Shown here: positions 7,303-16,084 of the stretch, in pieces | Layout of the letters: every line of letters starts with the position of its first letter | Position numbering within the stretch: position 1 is the first letter of the stretch | Source: JAFAGX01 sp035623255 | GTDB lineage: Bacteria > Acidobacteriota > Terriglobia > Terriglobales > Acidobacteriaceae | Direction of reading: 5' to 3' | Length of the DNA stretch: 64,000 nt | Assembly (NCBI GenBank): GCA_035623255.1 | Contig: DASPTU010000093.1 | Location: forward strand, 1-64,000 | Notes under the pieces: generated by a model | What the model was told of the DNA's origin: nothing | The model's database searches: none | The model's input: the letters and a program-made list of their open reading frames with translations, nothing else | Program-made: the position numbers and the translations under genes

Positions 7303-8661
7303 TTAGCTCGATTGTGTCGAGGACTTGAGCTTTCGCTCGTAGGCGGCGCGCATGTGGCGCATGAACACGTATGCAACAGGGCCGATCAGGATTGCCACTG
7401 GCCCCCAGCGCAAGGCGAAGCGGTCGCTCCCGAGAAGGGCGACACCTGCCATGATTAACGGTGCGCCTACGACATAGAGCAGACCCGCGTGACCCCATGG
7501 AATACGGAAGGGGCGCGGCTGATCGGGCAAGGTGCGGCGCAGCTTCCAGGCGGCAAGCACGGTCATTACTGTGGTAGCAATGCGCAACCACATGTACACC
7601 GTGATGAGTTGAGTGAGAGTGTGAAAGGCCAGCAGTCCATAGATGCCACACGAGAGAAGAATTGCGATCCAGGGGGTCCCAAAGCGGGGATGCCTGGCGC
7701 TGAGTGCGGGAGGCAGATAGCCGTCTTCAGCCATCGCAAAGGGCATGCGCGTGCTGGTGAGGACGGTGGCGTTGAGGATGGAAGCGTTCATGACGGTAGC
7801 GGCCAATGTCATCCAGAAGGCCAGCCAGCCGCCGCCGATCAGTTGCGCGGCATCCGAGAAATAACGGGTGTGCCATTGCTGCCAATTGCCCAGGGCCGCG
7901 AGGGACAGCATGGTTGGCAGGAAGTATGTCGCAATGGAGAAAGGCACAACAATCGCCAGAGTAATTGGATAACTGCGCTGGGGATTGTCGACTTCTTCGG
8001 CAACGGTTGAGAGCTGCTCGTATCCGGAATAGAGCCAGAGGCCTAAGGCCAATCCCACGCCAAAAATCTGAAACAGAGGGACATTAGGCGGGATCAGAGG
8101 CACGAAAGGATTGTGGCGCCACTTGGTGGCGGCGATTCCGCAGAGGACGGCGACCGGCAGGAGAACAAAAATTTCCAGGACGGTCGCGACCAGCCCGGCC
8201 ATTTGGATGCCGCGCACGTTGACATAGGCGATAACGGCAACCAAGGCGAGAGAAACCAAGTAGTGTTTCCAGCCAACAATCTCAGGAAAGAAGAAACCCA
8301 GATAGTCGCTGAAAAGAACGGCATACGCGCTGCCCAGAATGAAGGACGCGCTCCAGTTCCACCACCCGGCGAGGAATCCCCAAAAATCCCCATACCCGGA
8401 GCGCACCCAACGATAAAATCCACCCTCTACCGGGAAGGTGGTGGTGAGTTCTGCCGCGACGAGGGAAACCGGAATGCACCAAAAGAAGGGCAAAATCAGG
8501 TGGTAAAGCAAGGTCAGGCCGGGTCCGCTGTTGGTGACCTGGTCTTCCAAGCCAAACGGCCCGGCGGTCGTGTAGGAGTACATGACGAAAACGAAAGCGA
8601 GCAGTCCGGCTTTGTGAGGCCGAGGCTTAACCGAGGACCGAGCATGAGAGGGAGTGGCCAT
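7303..8661 (-). CDS. APC-family amino acid/polyamine permease (PUT-like)
   Basis: A 452-residue inner-membrane transporter with about 12 hydrophobic segments. The first helix carries the APC substrate motif TTAGPFGLEDQV (residues about 31-42), and FPVEGGFYRWVRSGYGDFWGF is the well-conserved region between helices 2 and 3. The sequence resembles the plant PUT/LAT polyamine transporters and their bacterial relatives more than the basic amino acid antiporters. It faces the PuuB-like oxidase and lies downstream of a small HTH gene on the same strand, so uptake of putrescine or a related amine is a reasonable guess. The substrate cannot be told from sequence alone. Confidence 0.88.
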   Translation of the reverse strand: MATPSHARSSVKPRPHKAGLLAFVFVMYSYTTAGPFGLEDQVTNSGPGLTLLYHLILPFFWCIPVSLVAAELTTTFPVEGGFYRWVRSGYGDFWGFLAGWWNWSASFILGSAYAVLFSDYLGFFFPEIVGWKHYLVSLALVAVIAYVNVRGIQMAGLVATVLEIFVLLPVAVLCGIAATKWRHNPFVPLIPPNVPLFQIFGVGLALGLWLYSGYEQLSTVAEEVDNPQRSYPITLAIVVPFSIATYFLPTMLSLAALGNWQQWHTRYFSDAAQLIGGGWLAFWMTLAATVMNASILNATVLTSTRMPFAMAEDGYLPPALSARHPRFGTPWIAILLSCGIYGLLAFHTLTQLITVYMWLRIATTVMTVLAAWKLRRTLPDQPRPFRIPWGHAGLLYVVGAPLIMAGVALLGSDRFALRWGPVAILIGPVAYVFMRHMRAAYERKLKSSTQSS

Positions 8662-8743
8662 CGCAGAAAGATGGCATCATTTGTAAAGGAAACGGAGGTA
8701 CTGTGCAATGAAGAGTTTGCAGCAAGACAGCGCGGATGGCCGG

Positions 8744-8953
8744 CTATCTCACGCTGTCATGAATTCTGGCGATCTGCTGCGCCAGGACACGGCGAATTCG
8801 GTCGGAGCGACGCATACCGTTGGCGACCAGGCTCACATAAGACGGGCTGACCCCCAGGTCATCGGCTACGCGTGCGTAGAGACCAAGATGCAGCTTGTGA
8901 ATGCGAAGAAGATGCTCTTCATCCAGCTTACTTTTCGGTTTTCTGCCATTCAT
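8744..8953 (-). CDS. Small helix-turn-helix protein
   Basis: A 69-residue protein. The segment ARVADDLGVSPSYVSLVANGMRRS is a helix-turn-helix of XRE type, followed by RIRRVLAQQIARIH. Small proteins of this pattern (DLGV-x-PSYVS-x-VA-x-G-x-RRS) recur in acidobacteria and I take it for a DNA-binding regulator. It starts at ATG 8953; another frame start at 8995 would add 14 residues. It is upstream of the permease gene on the same strand, 82 bases apart, so it may regulate it. The regulon is unknown. Confidence 0.65.
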   Translation of the reverse strand: MNGRKPKSKLDEEHLLRIHKLHLGLYARVADDLGVSPSYVSLVANGMRRSDRIRRVLAQQIARIHDSVR

Positions 8954-9212
8954 CCCCACGATCTGCCCCCTGCGACGGTTATGCTGGAAGTGCACTATCC
9001 CAAAGCAGTTTAAGAGTGGCGCAGGGTGGAGGCTGTGATCTACGTCACAAATTTAAGTTTTTTTAGGAATGGGCCCTGCCTCTGGAGATAACGATAAGTG
9101 ACTTCAGAATATACGATGAACCTGGGCGGAATTCGCGGGGTAGCGTGGCTTGAAATCGCATGGGAAACGGGCCACACTGATGGCAAGTTCCGCACTATTC
9201 AAGGAGAGGATT

Positions 9213-10784
9213 ATGGCTTCGCAGGTGGAAGATGCGGTTCGTCAGCGCATGAATTTTGCTCCCGCGGATTTGAATCCTGAAAGGGACCTTCCCAAAGGCT
9301 TATTAGACCTGCTTTTACCCTTGCATAAACAATTCACCCCTCGGCAACAAAAGCTGGCAGCGAAACGAGCTGAGGTTCTGAATGCTTCGCATCGCGGCCG
9401 ACACCCTAACTATCTGCCCGCTTCAGAGGCGACCACAACGGGCTGGCGCATTGAAGTACCGGATTGGTGCGCCGACCAACGAAACCAGATGACGGGTCCG
9501 GCCGATGATGCTGAGTTGACGGTAAAGCTGCTGAATTCGGGATCGCCCGCAGTCATGCTGGATCTGGAGGATTCAACAGCCAACACCTGGCAGAACATCA
9601 CGCTAGCGGTGAAAAATACAGTCGCCGCGTACAAGTACGAGCTCGGCTATTACGACCAGAAACGAAAGAAGAATGTGACGGTGCAGCGTTCGAAAACCGT
9701 GACATGGGTACGGCCGCGTGGACTGCACCTTTCACAAGGCGGGGTGCTGAGGAATGAGATCGTCTCAGCGTCAGTTTTCGATTTGGCGCTGATCTGGTGC
9801 CAGCTTGATCCGGCGTGGCTGCCGCACAATTTCTCGGTTTACATTCCCAAGAGTGAATCGGCGGAAGAGGCTTTCTGGTGGCGCGATTTGTTTCAGGCAC
9901 TGGCCACAACCAAGGGCTTGGCCAAAGACTACATAAAGTGCATGGCGCTGGTGGAGGCGCATCCGCTGGCGTATCAGATGGAAGAATTTCTGTTTAACCT
10001 GCGCGAGCACTGCCTCGGTTTGAATCTCGGGCGTTGGGACTACATGGCATCGCTCATTGATTTCATGTTCGAGGACCCGAACTGGATCCTGCCGGATCGC
10101 AATACGATCCCGCACGATGTGGCGTTCTTCCAGAACTTCCGCATACTGATGCCGGAGATCTGCCACAAACACGGGGCACATGCGATCGGCGGGATGACCG
10201 CGCTTTATCCAAGCCGCACCGACGCTGAGCTGAACGAACGCGCTTTGAAGGTACTGCAGGAAGACAAGAAGAATGAGGCGAACTGCCTGATGGATGGCGC
10301 ATGGACGGGACATCCTGACCAGAACGAAATTGCGGTGGCGCAGTTTCCCTATCCGAACCAGATTTCGAAGAGGCCGAAGTTGAAGAGCGATCATCCAGAC
10401 CTTCGTCCGGCGCCGAAGGGAGTGGGAAAGACGACCTTGGCGGGTACCCGGGCAGCGGCACGAACCGTGATTCGCTATCGCAATGGCGCGCTGAATGGAA
10501 AGGGCGCCAGCCTGCTCGATGGCTACATGGAGGATTTGGCGACAGACAGGATTTATCGGCTAATGATTGGGCAGCGCGTGCGGCACAAAGCGCGGGTGCC
10601 CGGAGACGATGGCAAACCAATCGAGCACACGCCAAAGTTGGTGACACGGGTGTTTGATGAGGAGTTGGAGAAGATCCAGCGCGATCTGCCGTCGGAAATC
10701 GACCGGAAGGCCGCTGCCACGCTGCCGGAGGCGCGACGTATTGCAGAAGAAATGATTGTGCTGGGGCATCATTCGCCCGTGTAG
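9213..10784 (+). CDS. aceB: Malate synthase A
   Basis: A 523-residue enzyme of the glyoxylate shunt, condensing glyoxylate and acetyl-CoA to malate in the cytosol. Recognisable blocks: PAVMLDLEDS, TWVRPRGLHL, ALVEAHPLAYQMEEFLFNLREH, GLNLGRWDYMAS (family signature, normally GLNCGRWDY), GAHAIGGMTAL and MDGAWTGHPDQ. The N-terminal 40 residues are divergent. AAGGAG at 9201-9206 fixes the ATG at 9213. No isocitrate lyase gene is in the window. The DUF-like divergence of several blocks leaves a small chance of a related lyase function. Confidence 0.85.
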   Translation: MASQVEDAVRQRMNFAPADLNPERDLPKGLLDLLLPLHKQFTPRQQKLAAKRAEVLNASHRGRHPNYLPASEATTTGWRIEVPDWCADQRNQMTGPADDAELTVKLLNSGSPAVMLDLEDSTANTWQNITLAVKNTVAAYKYELGYYDQKRKKNVTVQRSKTVTWVRPRGLHLSQGGVLRNEIVSASVFDLALIWCQLDPAWLPHNFSVYIPKSESAEEAFWWRDLFQALATTKGLAKDYIKCMALVEAHPLAYQMEEFLFNLREHCLGLNLGRWDYMASLIDFMFEDPNWILPDRNTIPHDVAFFQNFRILMPEICHKHGAHAIGGMTALYPSRTDAELNERALKVLQEDKKNEANCLMDGAWTGHPDQNEIAVAQFPYPNQISKRPKLKSDHPDLRPAPKGVGKTTLAGTRAAARTVIRYRNGALNGKGASLLDGYMEDLATDRIYRLMIGQRVRHKARVPGDDGKPIEHTPKLVTRVFDEELEKIQRDLPSEIDRKAAATLPEARRIAEEMIVLGHHSPV

Positions 10785-10800
10785 TGCGACCGGGGGGCAG

Positions 10801-10860
10801 GGGATTCGACTACGCAGAAGGATTCGCGAACGAATCCTTCTGCTTCGCTCAGAACGACAA
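10801..10860. repeat. Dispersed hairpin repeat after aceB
   Basis: A perfect 13-bp stem GCAGAAGGATTCG/CGAATCCTTCTGC (10814-10826 and 10831-10843, loop CGAA), bordered by GGGATTCGACTACGC and CTTCGCTCAGAACGACA. It may also end aceB transcripts, though there is no T-run. Confidence 0.7.
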
Positions 10861-10998
10861 TATCTGGCAGCTCAGGGAGGGTTGTTTGGGCACCCCGGCA
10901 CTGACAGTGACAACTTAGAGCCTCAGGAGCACAATAAGCACATTTGAGTTCGAGCTGGCGTTCTCGGACGTTTATTTCAAAATAAGGAGCTGTTGCAA

Positions 10999-11307
10999 AT
11001 GAGGTTTTGCAAATTGTTAATTCCTGTTGTCGTAATCTCGCTAATTATGTGCGCGGCTGTCGCGCCAGCAGCTCTGGCGGACGATGGCGCTGCCATCTAC
11101 AAAGCAAAATGTGCCGCATGTCATGGTGCCGAAGGGCAAGGCAAGGTTGGTCCTGCACTGAAGGGTACAAGCCTCAGTGCGGACCAGATTGCGGGTGTGC
11201 TCACTAAAGGCGACGAGGCCAAAAAGGTGCCTCACAAGAAACCAGTGAGCGGGTTGAGCGCCGACGATGCCAAGGCGGTGGCCGAATACCTCAAGAGCTT
11301 AAAGTAG
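10999..11307 (+). CDS. Small periplasmic cytochrome c
   Basis: A 102-residue class I c-type cytochrome. A signal peptide ends near residue 27 (AAVAPAALA-DD). The heme-attachment motif is CAACH in YKAKCAACHGAEGQGKVGPALKG, and the C-terminal helix is LSADDAKAVAEYLKSL. The place where the axial Met usually sits reads VPHKKPVSGL, and the mature chain has no methionine at all, so the sixth ligand must be something else, perhaps that His. AAGGAG at 10984-10989 supports the ATG at 10999. It is a single-gene unit with its own terminator, probably an electron carrier for an oxidase or reductase elsewhere. Confidence 0.88.
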   Translation: MRFCKLLIPVVVISLIMCAAVAPAALADDGAAIYKAKCAACHGAEGQGKVGPALKGTSLSADQIAGVLTKGDEAKKVPHKKPVSGLSADDAKAVAEYLKSLK

Positions 11308-11327
11308 GAAGCAAGGAGTCAAGAATG

Positions 11328-11354
11328 CCCCAGGCTGCGCGCCTGGGGTTTTTT
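11328..11354 (+). terminator. Intrinsic terminator after cytochrome c
   Basis: An 8-bp stem CCCCAGGC/GCCTGGGG with loop TGCGC is followed by TTTTTT. Confidence 0.92.
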
Positions 11355-11401
11355 GCTACGTTCAGTTTCCACGCATTGACAGTTCGCGCTATCTTAGTCG
11401 C

Positions 11402-12529
11402 ATGCAACTTCGCGGATGCGGGACAGCGTTGGTAACCCCGTTTCGTCAGGACGGCTCGATCGATGAGCCGGCCCTGCGCAACCTGGTCGCATGGCAGGTG
11501 GAAACAGGGATCGATTTTCTAGTTCCTTGCGGCACGACGGGTGAGACCCCGACACTGTCTCACGATGAGTGGCTGCAGGTCATCGACATCACGATTGAAG
11601 TCGCAGCGGGTCGCGTGCCCATTGTTGCCGGCGCCACATCGAATTCAACTCACGATGCAATCGAGAAGGCCAAAGAAGCGGCGGGGCGCACTGGAGTGGA
11701 TGCGATCCTGACTGCGTCTCCTTACTACAACAAGCCCACCCAAGAAGGACAGTACCGACATTTTCGCGCCATTGCTGAGGCGATAGAGAAGCCGATCGTG
11801 GTTTACAACATCCCGGGCCGCACCGGGGTGAACCTTGAACCGGGGACGCTGGCGCGGCTTGCAGAGGTACCGCACATCGCGGGAGTGAAAGAGGCGAGCG
11901 GAAACATTGGGCAGATTGCCGAGGTCTGCAACGTGGTCCCGGAGCAGTTTCTGGTTTTTTCGGGCGACGACGCCCTCACCCTGCCGGTGATCGCGCTGGG
12001 AGGAGTGGGAATTATTTCGGTCGCGTCGAACGAGATTCCTCGCGAGATGGCGGAGATGACTCGGGCGGCCCTGAATAATGATTGGGCGACGGCCCGGCAA
12101 ATTCATCGCAAATATTTCGGGCTGATGCAGGGGAACTTCATCGAATCGAATCCGCTGCCGGTGAAAGCGGTATTGGCGATGATGGGGAAATTGGAGGAGG
12201 TGTACCGGCTGCCACTCGCGCCAATGCGACGCGACACGCGTTCCCGGCTGCAGAAAATCGCCGCTGAAGCCGGACTTATTTCGAAACCCAGCGGGGCGGC
12301 GGCTGAAGGAGTGAATTTCTTTATCTATGAAAACTGGCTGGCCGGGCCGCACAAGATTGTGTTGCACCGCTCCACATGCGGGCAATGCAATCACGGCAAA
12401 GGGCGGCCATCCGGACACGATGCCAACCATGCGCGCTGGCATGGGCCGTATGCGACACTCTCCGAAGCGCGCGAAGCCTCGCACAACATGGCCGGTGTGC
12501 TGATTCGCAGCGAATGCAAGTGCATTTGA
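11402..12529 (+). CDS. dapA: 4-hydroxy-tetrahydrodipicolinate synthase with extra C-terminal Cys domain
   Basis: The first 295 residues are a complete DapA (pyruvate + aspartate semialdehyde, lysine and peptidoglycan pathway). Catalytic residues are visible: Thr45-Thr46 (CGTTGE), Tyr135 (VYNIPGR) and the Schiff-base Lys163 (AGVKEAS). Unlike ordinary DapA (about 290-300 residues) it continues without a stop to residue 375. The added part (304-375) starts FFIYENW, has HRSTCGQCNHGKGR, then RWHGPY-x-TLSEAREA, and ends ECKCI. Four Cys (326, 329, 372, 374) could bind a metal. This module looks like a small stand-alone protein domain fused in frame. dapD follows 96 bases later. Confidence 0.93.
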   Translation: MQLRGCGTALVTPFRQDGSIDEPALRNLVAWQVETGIDFLVPCGTTGETPTLSHDEWLQVIDITIEVAAGRVPIVAGATSNSTHDAIEKAKEAAGRTGVDAILTASPYYNKPTQEGQYRHFRAIAEAIEKPIVVYNIPGRTGVNLEPGTLARLAEVPHIAGVKEASGNIGQIAEVCNVVPEQFLVFSGDDALTLPVIALGGVGIISVASNEIPREMAEMTRAALNNDWATARQIHRKYFGLMQGNFIESNPLPVKAVLAMMGKLEEVYRLPLAPMRRDTRSRLQKIAAEAGLISKPSGAAAEGVNFFIYENWLAGPHKIVLHRSTCGQCNHGKGRPSGHDANHARWHGPYATLSEAREASHNMAGVLIRSECKCI

Positions 12530-12541
12530 AGGCAGAAATGA

Positions 12542-12607
12542 GAAGGCAGAAGTGACGTCGAATTCTGCACTCTAGCTTCTTAGTTCTAACTTCTTACTTC
12601 TGCCTTC
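12542..12607. repeat. Long-loop inverted repeat between dapA and dapD
   Basis: Perfect 12-bp arms GAAGGCAGAAGT (12542-12553) and ACTTCTGCCTTC (12596-12607) surround 42 bases rich in TTCT runs. A related fragment (GGGCAGAAGTCAGAAGG) lies after priA at about 48650. Confidence 0.7.
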
Positions 12608-12625
12608 CCTTATACTTTCCCTTCC

Positions 12626-13459
12626 ATGCAATCACTTCAATCTTCCATCGAGCGCTTCGCGTCACTGGGCGAAGTGGAGCGCGACCCAGAAGCACGGAAG
12701 GTTTTTCTTGAATTTCGCGAGCAGTTGACGCTGGGCAAGATTCGGGCGGCCGAAAAGATACATGGAAAATGGACCGTCACCGTCTGGGTGAAGCAGGGCA
12801 TTCTGCTGGGATTCCGGCTCGGCGAACTCAGCAGAATGGGCGATGATGCATGCTTCAGCTTTGTCGATAAGGACACATTTCCTGTGCGCAGATTCAGGGT
12901 TGAAGACCGCGTGCGGATAGTGCCTGGGGGGTCGTCGGTGCGAATGGGCGCGTATGTGGCACCGGGGGTAATCTGCATGCCGCCAATGTTTATCAACGTG
13001 GGCGCATACGTAGACGAAGGAACGATGGTGGACTCGCATGCGCTGGTAGGGTCGTGCGCGCAGATTGGAAAACGCGTACACCTGAGCGCGGCCGCCCAGA
13101 TTGGCGGAGTGCTGGAGCCGGTGAACGCGGCCCCCGTGATCATAGAAGATGATGTTCTCGTGGGCGGCAATTGCGGCGTGTACGAAGGGACGCTGGTGCG
13201 GGCACGGGCGGTGCTGGGAGCAGGCACGGTGCTGACGCGCTCCACTCCACTTTATGATCTCGTGCGAGGGGAGATCTACCGGGCCAGTGAGGATGAGCCG
13301 CTTGAAGTACCGGAGAACGCGGTGGTGGTGCCGGGATCGAGGGCGGTAAAAAAGGGGAAAGGCACGGAGTGGAAGTTGTCGTTGTACACGCCGGTGATTG
13401 TGAAGTATCGAGACGAGAAGACGGAGAGCGGGATTGAGCTGGAAGAGTGGTTGCGGTAG
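12626..13459 (+). CDS. dapD: 2,3,4,5-tetrahydropyridine-2,6-dicarboxylate N-succinyltransferase
   Basis: A 277-residue DapD, normal length. The N-terminal helical domain is followed by a left-handed beta-helix of hexapeptide repeats (about 95-230: MGAYVAPGVICMPPMFINVGAYVDEGTMVDSHA and onward) that binds succinyl-CoA, with GSCAQIGKRVHLSAAAQIGG and NCGVYEGTLV as hallmark blocks. It acts two steps after DapA in lysine and diaminopimelate synthesis. It lies 96 bases after dapA on the same strand and is likely in the same transcript, although the inverted repeat in between could modulate it. Confidence 0.96.
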   Translation: MQSLQSSIERFASLGEVERDPEARKVFLEFREQLTLGKIRAAEKIHGKWTVTVWVKQGILLGFRLGELSRMGDDACFSFVDKDTFPVRRFRVEDRVRIVPGGSSVRMGAYVAPGVICMPPMFINVGAYVDEGTMVDSHALVGSCAQIGKRVHLSAAAQIGGVLEPVNAAPVIIEDDVLVGGNCGVYEGTLVRARAVLGAGTVLTRSTPLYDLVRGEIYRASEDEPLEVPENAVVVPGSRAVKKGKGTEWKLSLYTPVIVKYRDEKTESGIELEEWLR

Positions 13460-13499
13460 GTTTTCCTCCGGAAGTCCAGCAAGGCAGAGGTTGACAGAT

Positions 13500-13563
13500 A
13501 GGGATCCTTCGACTGTGATGCCGTTCGCCACGCGAACGGCATCTTGGCTCAGGATGACAGTAG
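13500..13563. repeat. Dispersed GGATGACA hairpin repeat
   Basis: GGGATCCTTCGACTGT, then a perfect 12-bp stem GATGCCGTTCGC/GCGAACGGCATC (13517-13528 and 13532-13543, loop CAC), then GGCTCAGGATGACAG. It lies between convergent genes and overlaps the 3' end of the EcsC-like gene. Confidence 0.75.
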
Positions 13564-14247
13564 AGCAGGACCGACGACGGCCGGAATCGCCTGTTGGCGG
13601 TTCATTCGGCTGCGAACTTCGAGGTGCCGCTGGCGGAAGTGCTTCTTGGCGCGTTCGCCCCAGGCGCGAACGAAATAATAATTCAGTGCCGCACCGATCA
13701 CTGAGCTAGCAATCGGAATCATTCGTCCGGACCATTTCTCCACGAACTCTTTGCTGGCTTGCATGGCGATGCGGCGAATGACCCTGGGCACAAAGCGACA
13801 GACGATTTCTTTTTCGAGGAGCTCGCGGCTGATGTCCACACCGGCGGCGCTGGCGGCGGCAATCCAGAGCTGGGCAGTTTCTTCTTCGGTGTTGAATTCG
13901 AAACCATAGAGCAGGCTCAGTTTCTGTAGAGTGCGCAGGGTGATTCCTGCAAGAATGCTGAGGTCGGGGACGACGGTCATAACGCCGCCGATGCCCAGTC
14001 CCGCACCTTCGGCGGCCGCGAGCCTCATGCTGCTGCGGATCATCCGATCTGCGAGATCGTCGAGATGGCCGACGTCGACCGAGTAGATGCCTTGAAAAGT
14101 GGTGATGGGCAGGCCGTGCGCGAGGCGGAGCTGGAGGAGGAACCGGTTGGGATCAACCTTTACGGTCTCATAGGCGTGCTGAAATCCGCGTCGCAAGGCG
14201 CCTTCGAATCGGTGCATCAACCACGACTTTCTGGCGTGATCCGGCAT
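13549..14247 (-). CDS. EcsC-family protein
   Basis: A 232-residue protein matching the EcsC family: an N-terminal amphipathic part, the glycine-rich AAAEGAGLGIGGVMTVVPDLSILAGITLRTLQKLSLLYGFEF (about 85-125), and near the C-terminus SGRMIPIASSVIGAALNYYFVRAWGERAKKHF. Family members are membrane-associated and of unclear biochemical role. A longer frame reaches 14322, but its extra 25 codons are read from an intergenic repeat (14262-14362), so I start at ATG 14247. The C-terminal codons run into the hairpin repeat at 13500-13563. Confidence 0.75.
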   Translation of the reverse strand: MPDHARKSWLMHRFEGALRRGFQHAYETVKVDPNRFLLQLRLAHGLPITTFQGIYSVDVGHLDDLADRMIRSSMRLAAAEGAGLGIGGVMTVVPDLSILAGITLRTLQKLSLLYGFEFNTEEETAQLWIAAASAAGVDISRELLEKEIVCRFVPRVIRRIAMQASKEFVEKWSGRMIPIASSVIGAALNYYFVRAWGERAKKHFRQRHLEVRSRMNRQQAIPAVVGPALLSS

Positions 14248-14261
14248 CCTCACCAGCTTAT

Positions 14262-14362
14262 CGTAGTCAGGAGTAAGTAGCGAGTAGCTGGCAGTCCGGC
14301 AGCAGCCGTAAGGCATCCCCAAACTCGAATACTAACTACCGGCTACCGACTACCGGCTACTT
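14262..14362. repeat. Intergenic repeat of CTACCGGCTACCG-type units
   Basis: On the right are near-tandem units ACTACCGGCTACCG ACTACCGGCTACT (about 14334-14362). On the left is the diverged inverted form TAGTCAGGAGTAAGTAGCGAGTAGC (broken here as two words of it, 14262-14286). It sits between divergent genes and probably forms a long stem. Confidence 0.55.
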
Positions 14363-14392
14363 CTGTGTGTGCTAGCATCAATTCAACCTCTG

Positions 14393-16057
14393 ATGCCAAC
14401 TGGGAAGTTGCATGTCGTGCCGCTGGGCGGGCTGGGCGAGTTCGGAATGAACTGCATGGCCCTGCGCTGGGGCGAAGACATTATTGTCATCGATGCGGGC
14501 CTGATGTTCCCCGAAGCCGAGTTGCTGGGCGTCGACATCGTGGTTCCTGATATTTCGTATTTGACCGAGAACCGCCAGCGAGTCCGCGCCATTGTCCTAA
14601 CCCACGGCCACGAAGACCATATCGGCGCACTGCCGTGGATGCTCTCCGAGCTCAACGTGCCGGTGTGGGGGACGGAGTTCACGCTGGCCTACGTGGAGGA
14701 CAAGCTGGATGAGCATGGCTTGCTCGACAACGCCGACCTGCGCGAGATTCGGCCCGGGGAGCGCTTCAAAATCGGTCCGTTTACGATTCATCCTATCCCG
14801 GTGACGCACAGCCTGGTGGATTGCGTGGCGCTGGCCATTCATACGCCGCTAGGTGTGATCCTGCATACGGGAGATTTCAAGGTCGATCCCACGCCCACGG
14901 ACAACCGGCTGTTCGACCTGCATTCCTTCGCCGAGTATGGCAAGGAAGGAGTGCTGGCTCTATTTCAGGATTCGACGAATGTCGAGCGTAAAGGATATAC
15001 GCCAAGCGAACGCGCGGTCCGAAGGAAGTTTGATGAGGTATTTGCCCGTGCCCAGCGGCGTCTGTTCATTTCCTGCTTTTCGTCGTCAATTCACCGCATC
15101 AAGCTGGCGGTGGAATTGGCCTGGGAGCATGGGAGAAAGGTGGCGTTCGTAGGGCGATCGATGGTCAGTTCGGCCGAAATCGCCGAGGATCTGGGTTATC
15201 TCGAAATTCCTGATGGTCTGCTGATTCACCCGGGTGAGGTCAAGAATTTTGCTCCGGAGAAAGTTTGTGTGCTGATTAGCGGCACACAAGGTGAGCCGAT
15301 GTCGGCGCTGTCGCGGGCGGCGGTAGACAATCACAAGCACGCCAAAATCGAACCGGGAGACAGTGTGGTTCTCTCGTCGCGCATCATTCCGGGAAATGAG
15401 AAGGCAATCTACCGGATGATCGACCATTTGTTCCGGCGCCAGGCGCACGTGATTTACGAGGACGGATCGTCGCCGCCGGTGCATGTGAGCGGACACGCCA
15501 GCCAGGAAGAACTCAAACTCATCATCAACTTAGTGAAGCCGAAATATTTTATTCCCATTCATGGCGAGTATAGGCAACTCAAGCTGCACGCAGAAATGGC
15601 GGCGGCGATGCACGGTTCGGTAGGAAGTACGATGTTGATCGAGAGCGGGGACATCCTGGAATTTGACGAGTTGGGCGCGCGGATTGCCGGGCGAGTGAAT
15701 GTTGGGCGGATCTGTATTGACTCCGGCTCGCGGACCGACGTGGTGGAAGACCTGGTGATCAAAGATCGCCGCCACCTGAGTGAAGATGGCATCGTGCTGC
15801 CGATTATTGCGATCAATAAGCTTTCCGGACGGGTAGAAACTCCGCCGGAAATTGTGACCCGGGGATTTGAGCCCGGCGAGGATGGGTTTATTGAGGGTGC
15901 GCGGCAGCTGGTGATGCAGACGCTGGAAGTCTCGAGTGAGGAAGAGAAAGCCGATTACGGCGTGATCAAGGAAAAGATTCGGGCCGATTTGAAGCGCTAC
16001 ATTTCCAAGCAGATGCAAAAGCGGCCGCTGATTATGCCGGTGATATTGGAGATTTAA
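14393..16057 (+). CDS. rnj: Ribonuclease J
   Basis: A 554-residue RNase J, the normal length, a metallo-beta-lactamase/beta-CASP nuclease acting as 5'-3' exo- and endonuclease in mRNA decay and rRNA maturation. The zinc motif HGHEDH is at residues 71-76, followed by a conserved His in PVTHSLVDC, Asp in HTGDFKVD, and FQDSTNVE. The beta-CASP part includes FISCFSSSIHRI and FVGRSM, and GTQGEP plus VHVSGHAS close the active site. I choose ATG 14393 because it reproduces the family N-terminus (KLHVVPLGGLGEFGMN); a GTG at 14369 would add eight residues. No ribosome site is evident. Confidence 0.95.
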   Translation: MPTGKLHVVPLGGLGEFGMNCMALRWGEDIIVIDAGLMFPEAELLGVDIVVPDISYLTENRQRVRAIVLTHGHEDHIGALPWMLSELNVPVWGTEFTLAYVEDKLDEHGLLDNADLREIRPGERFKIGPFTIHPIPVTHSLVDCVALAIHTPLGVILHTGDFKVDPTPTDNRLFDLHSFAEYGKEGVLALFQDSTNVERKGYTPSERAVRRKFDEVFARAQRRLFISCFSSSIHRIKLAVELAWEHGRKVAFVGRSMVSSAEIAEDLGYLEIPDGLLIHPGEVKNFAPEKVCVLISGTQGEPMSALSRAAVDNHKHAKIEPGDSVVLSSRIIPGNEKAIYRMIDHLFRRQAHVIYEDGSSPPVHVSGHASQEELKLIINLVKPKYFIPIHGEYRQLKLHAEMAAAMHGSVGSTMLIESGDILEFDELGARIAGRVNVGRICIDSGSRTDVVEDLVIKDRRHLSEDGIVLPIIAINKLSGRVETPPEIVTRGFEPGEDGFIEGARQLVMQTLEVSSEEEKADYGVIKEKIRADLKRYISKQMQKRPLIMPVILEI

Positions 16058-16084
16058 GCCGTGGGATGCGACAAACCAGGCATC

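Noticed and set aside
6059..7651. 530-residue minus-strand frame opposite the FAD oxidoreductase
   Set aside because: Composition is His/Arg-rich and unlike any protein; the plus strand has a complete flavoprotein with all motifs.
14341..14362. Near-tandem CTACCGGCTACCG units as a CRISPR array
   Set aside because: There are only about two to three units with no spacers and no cas gene.
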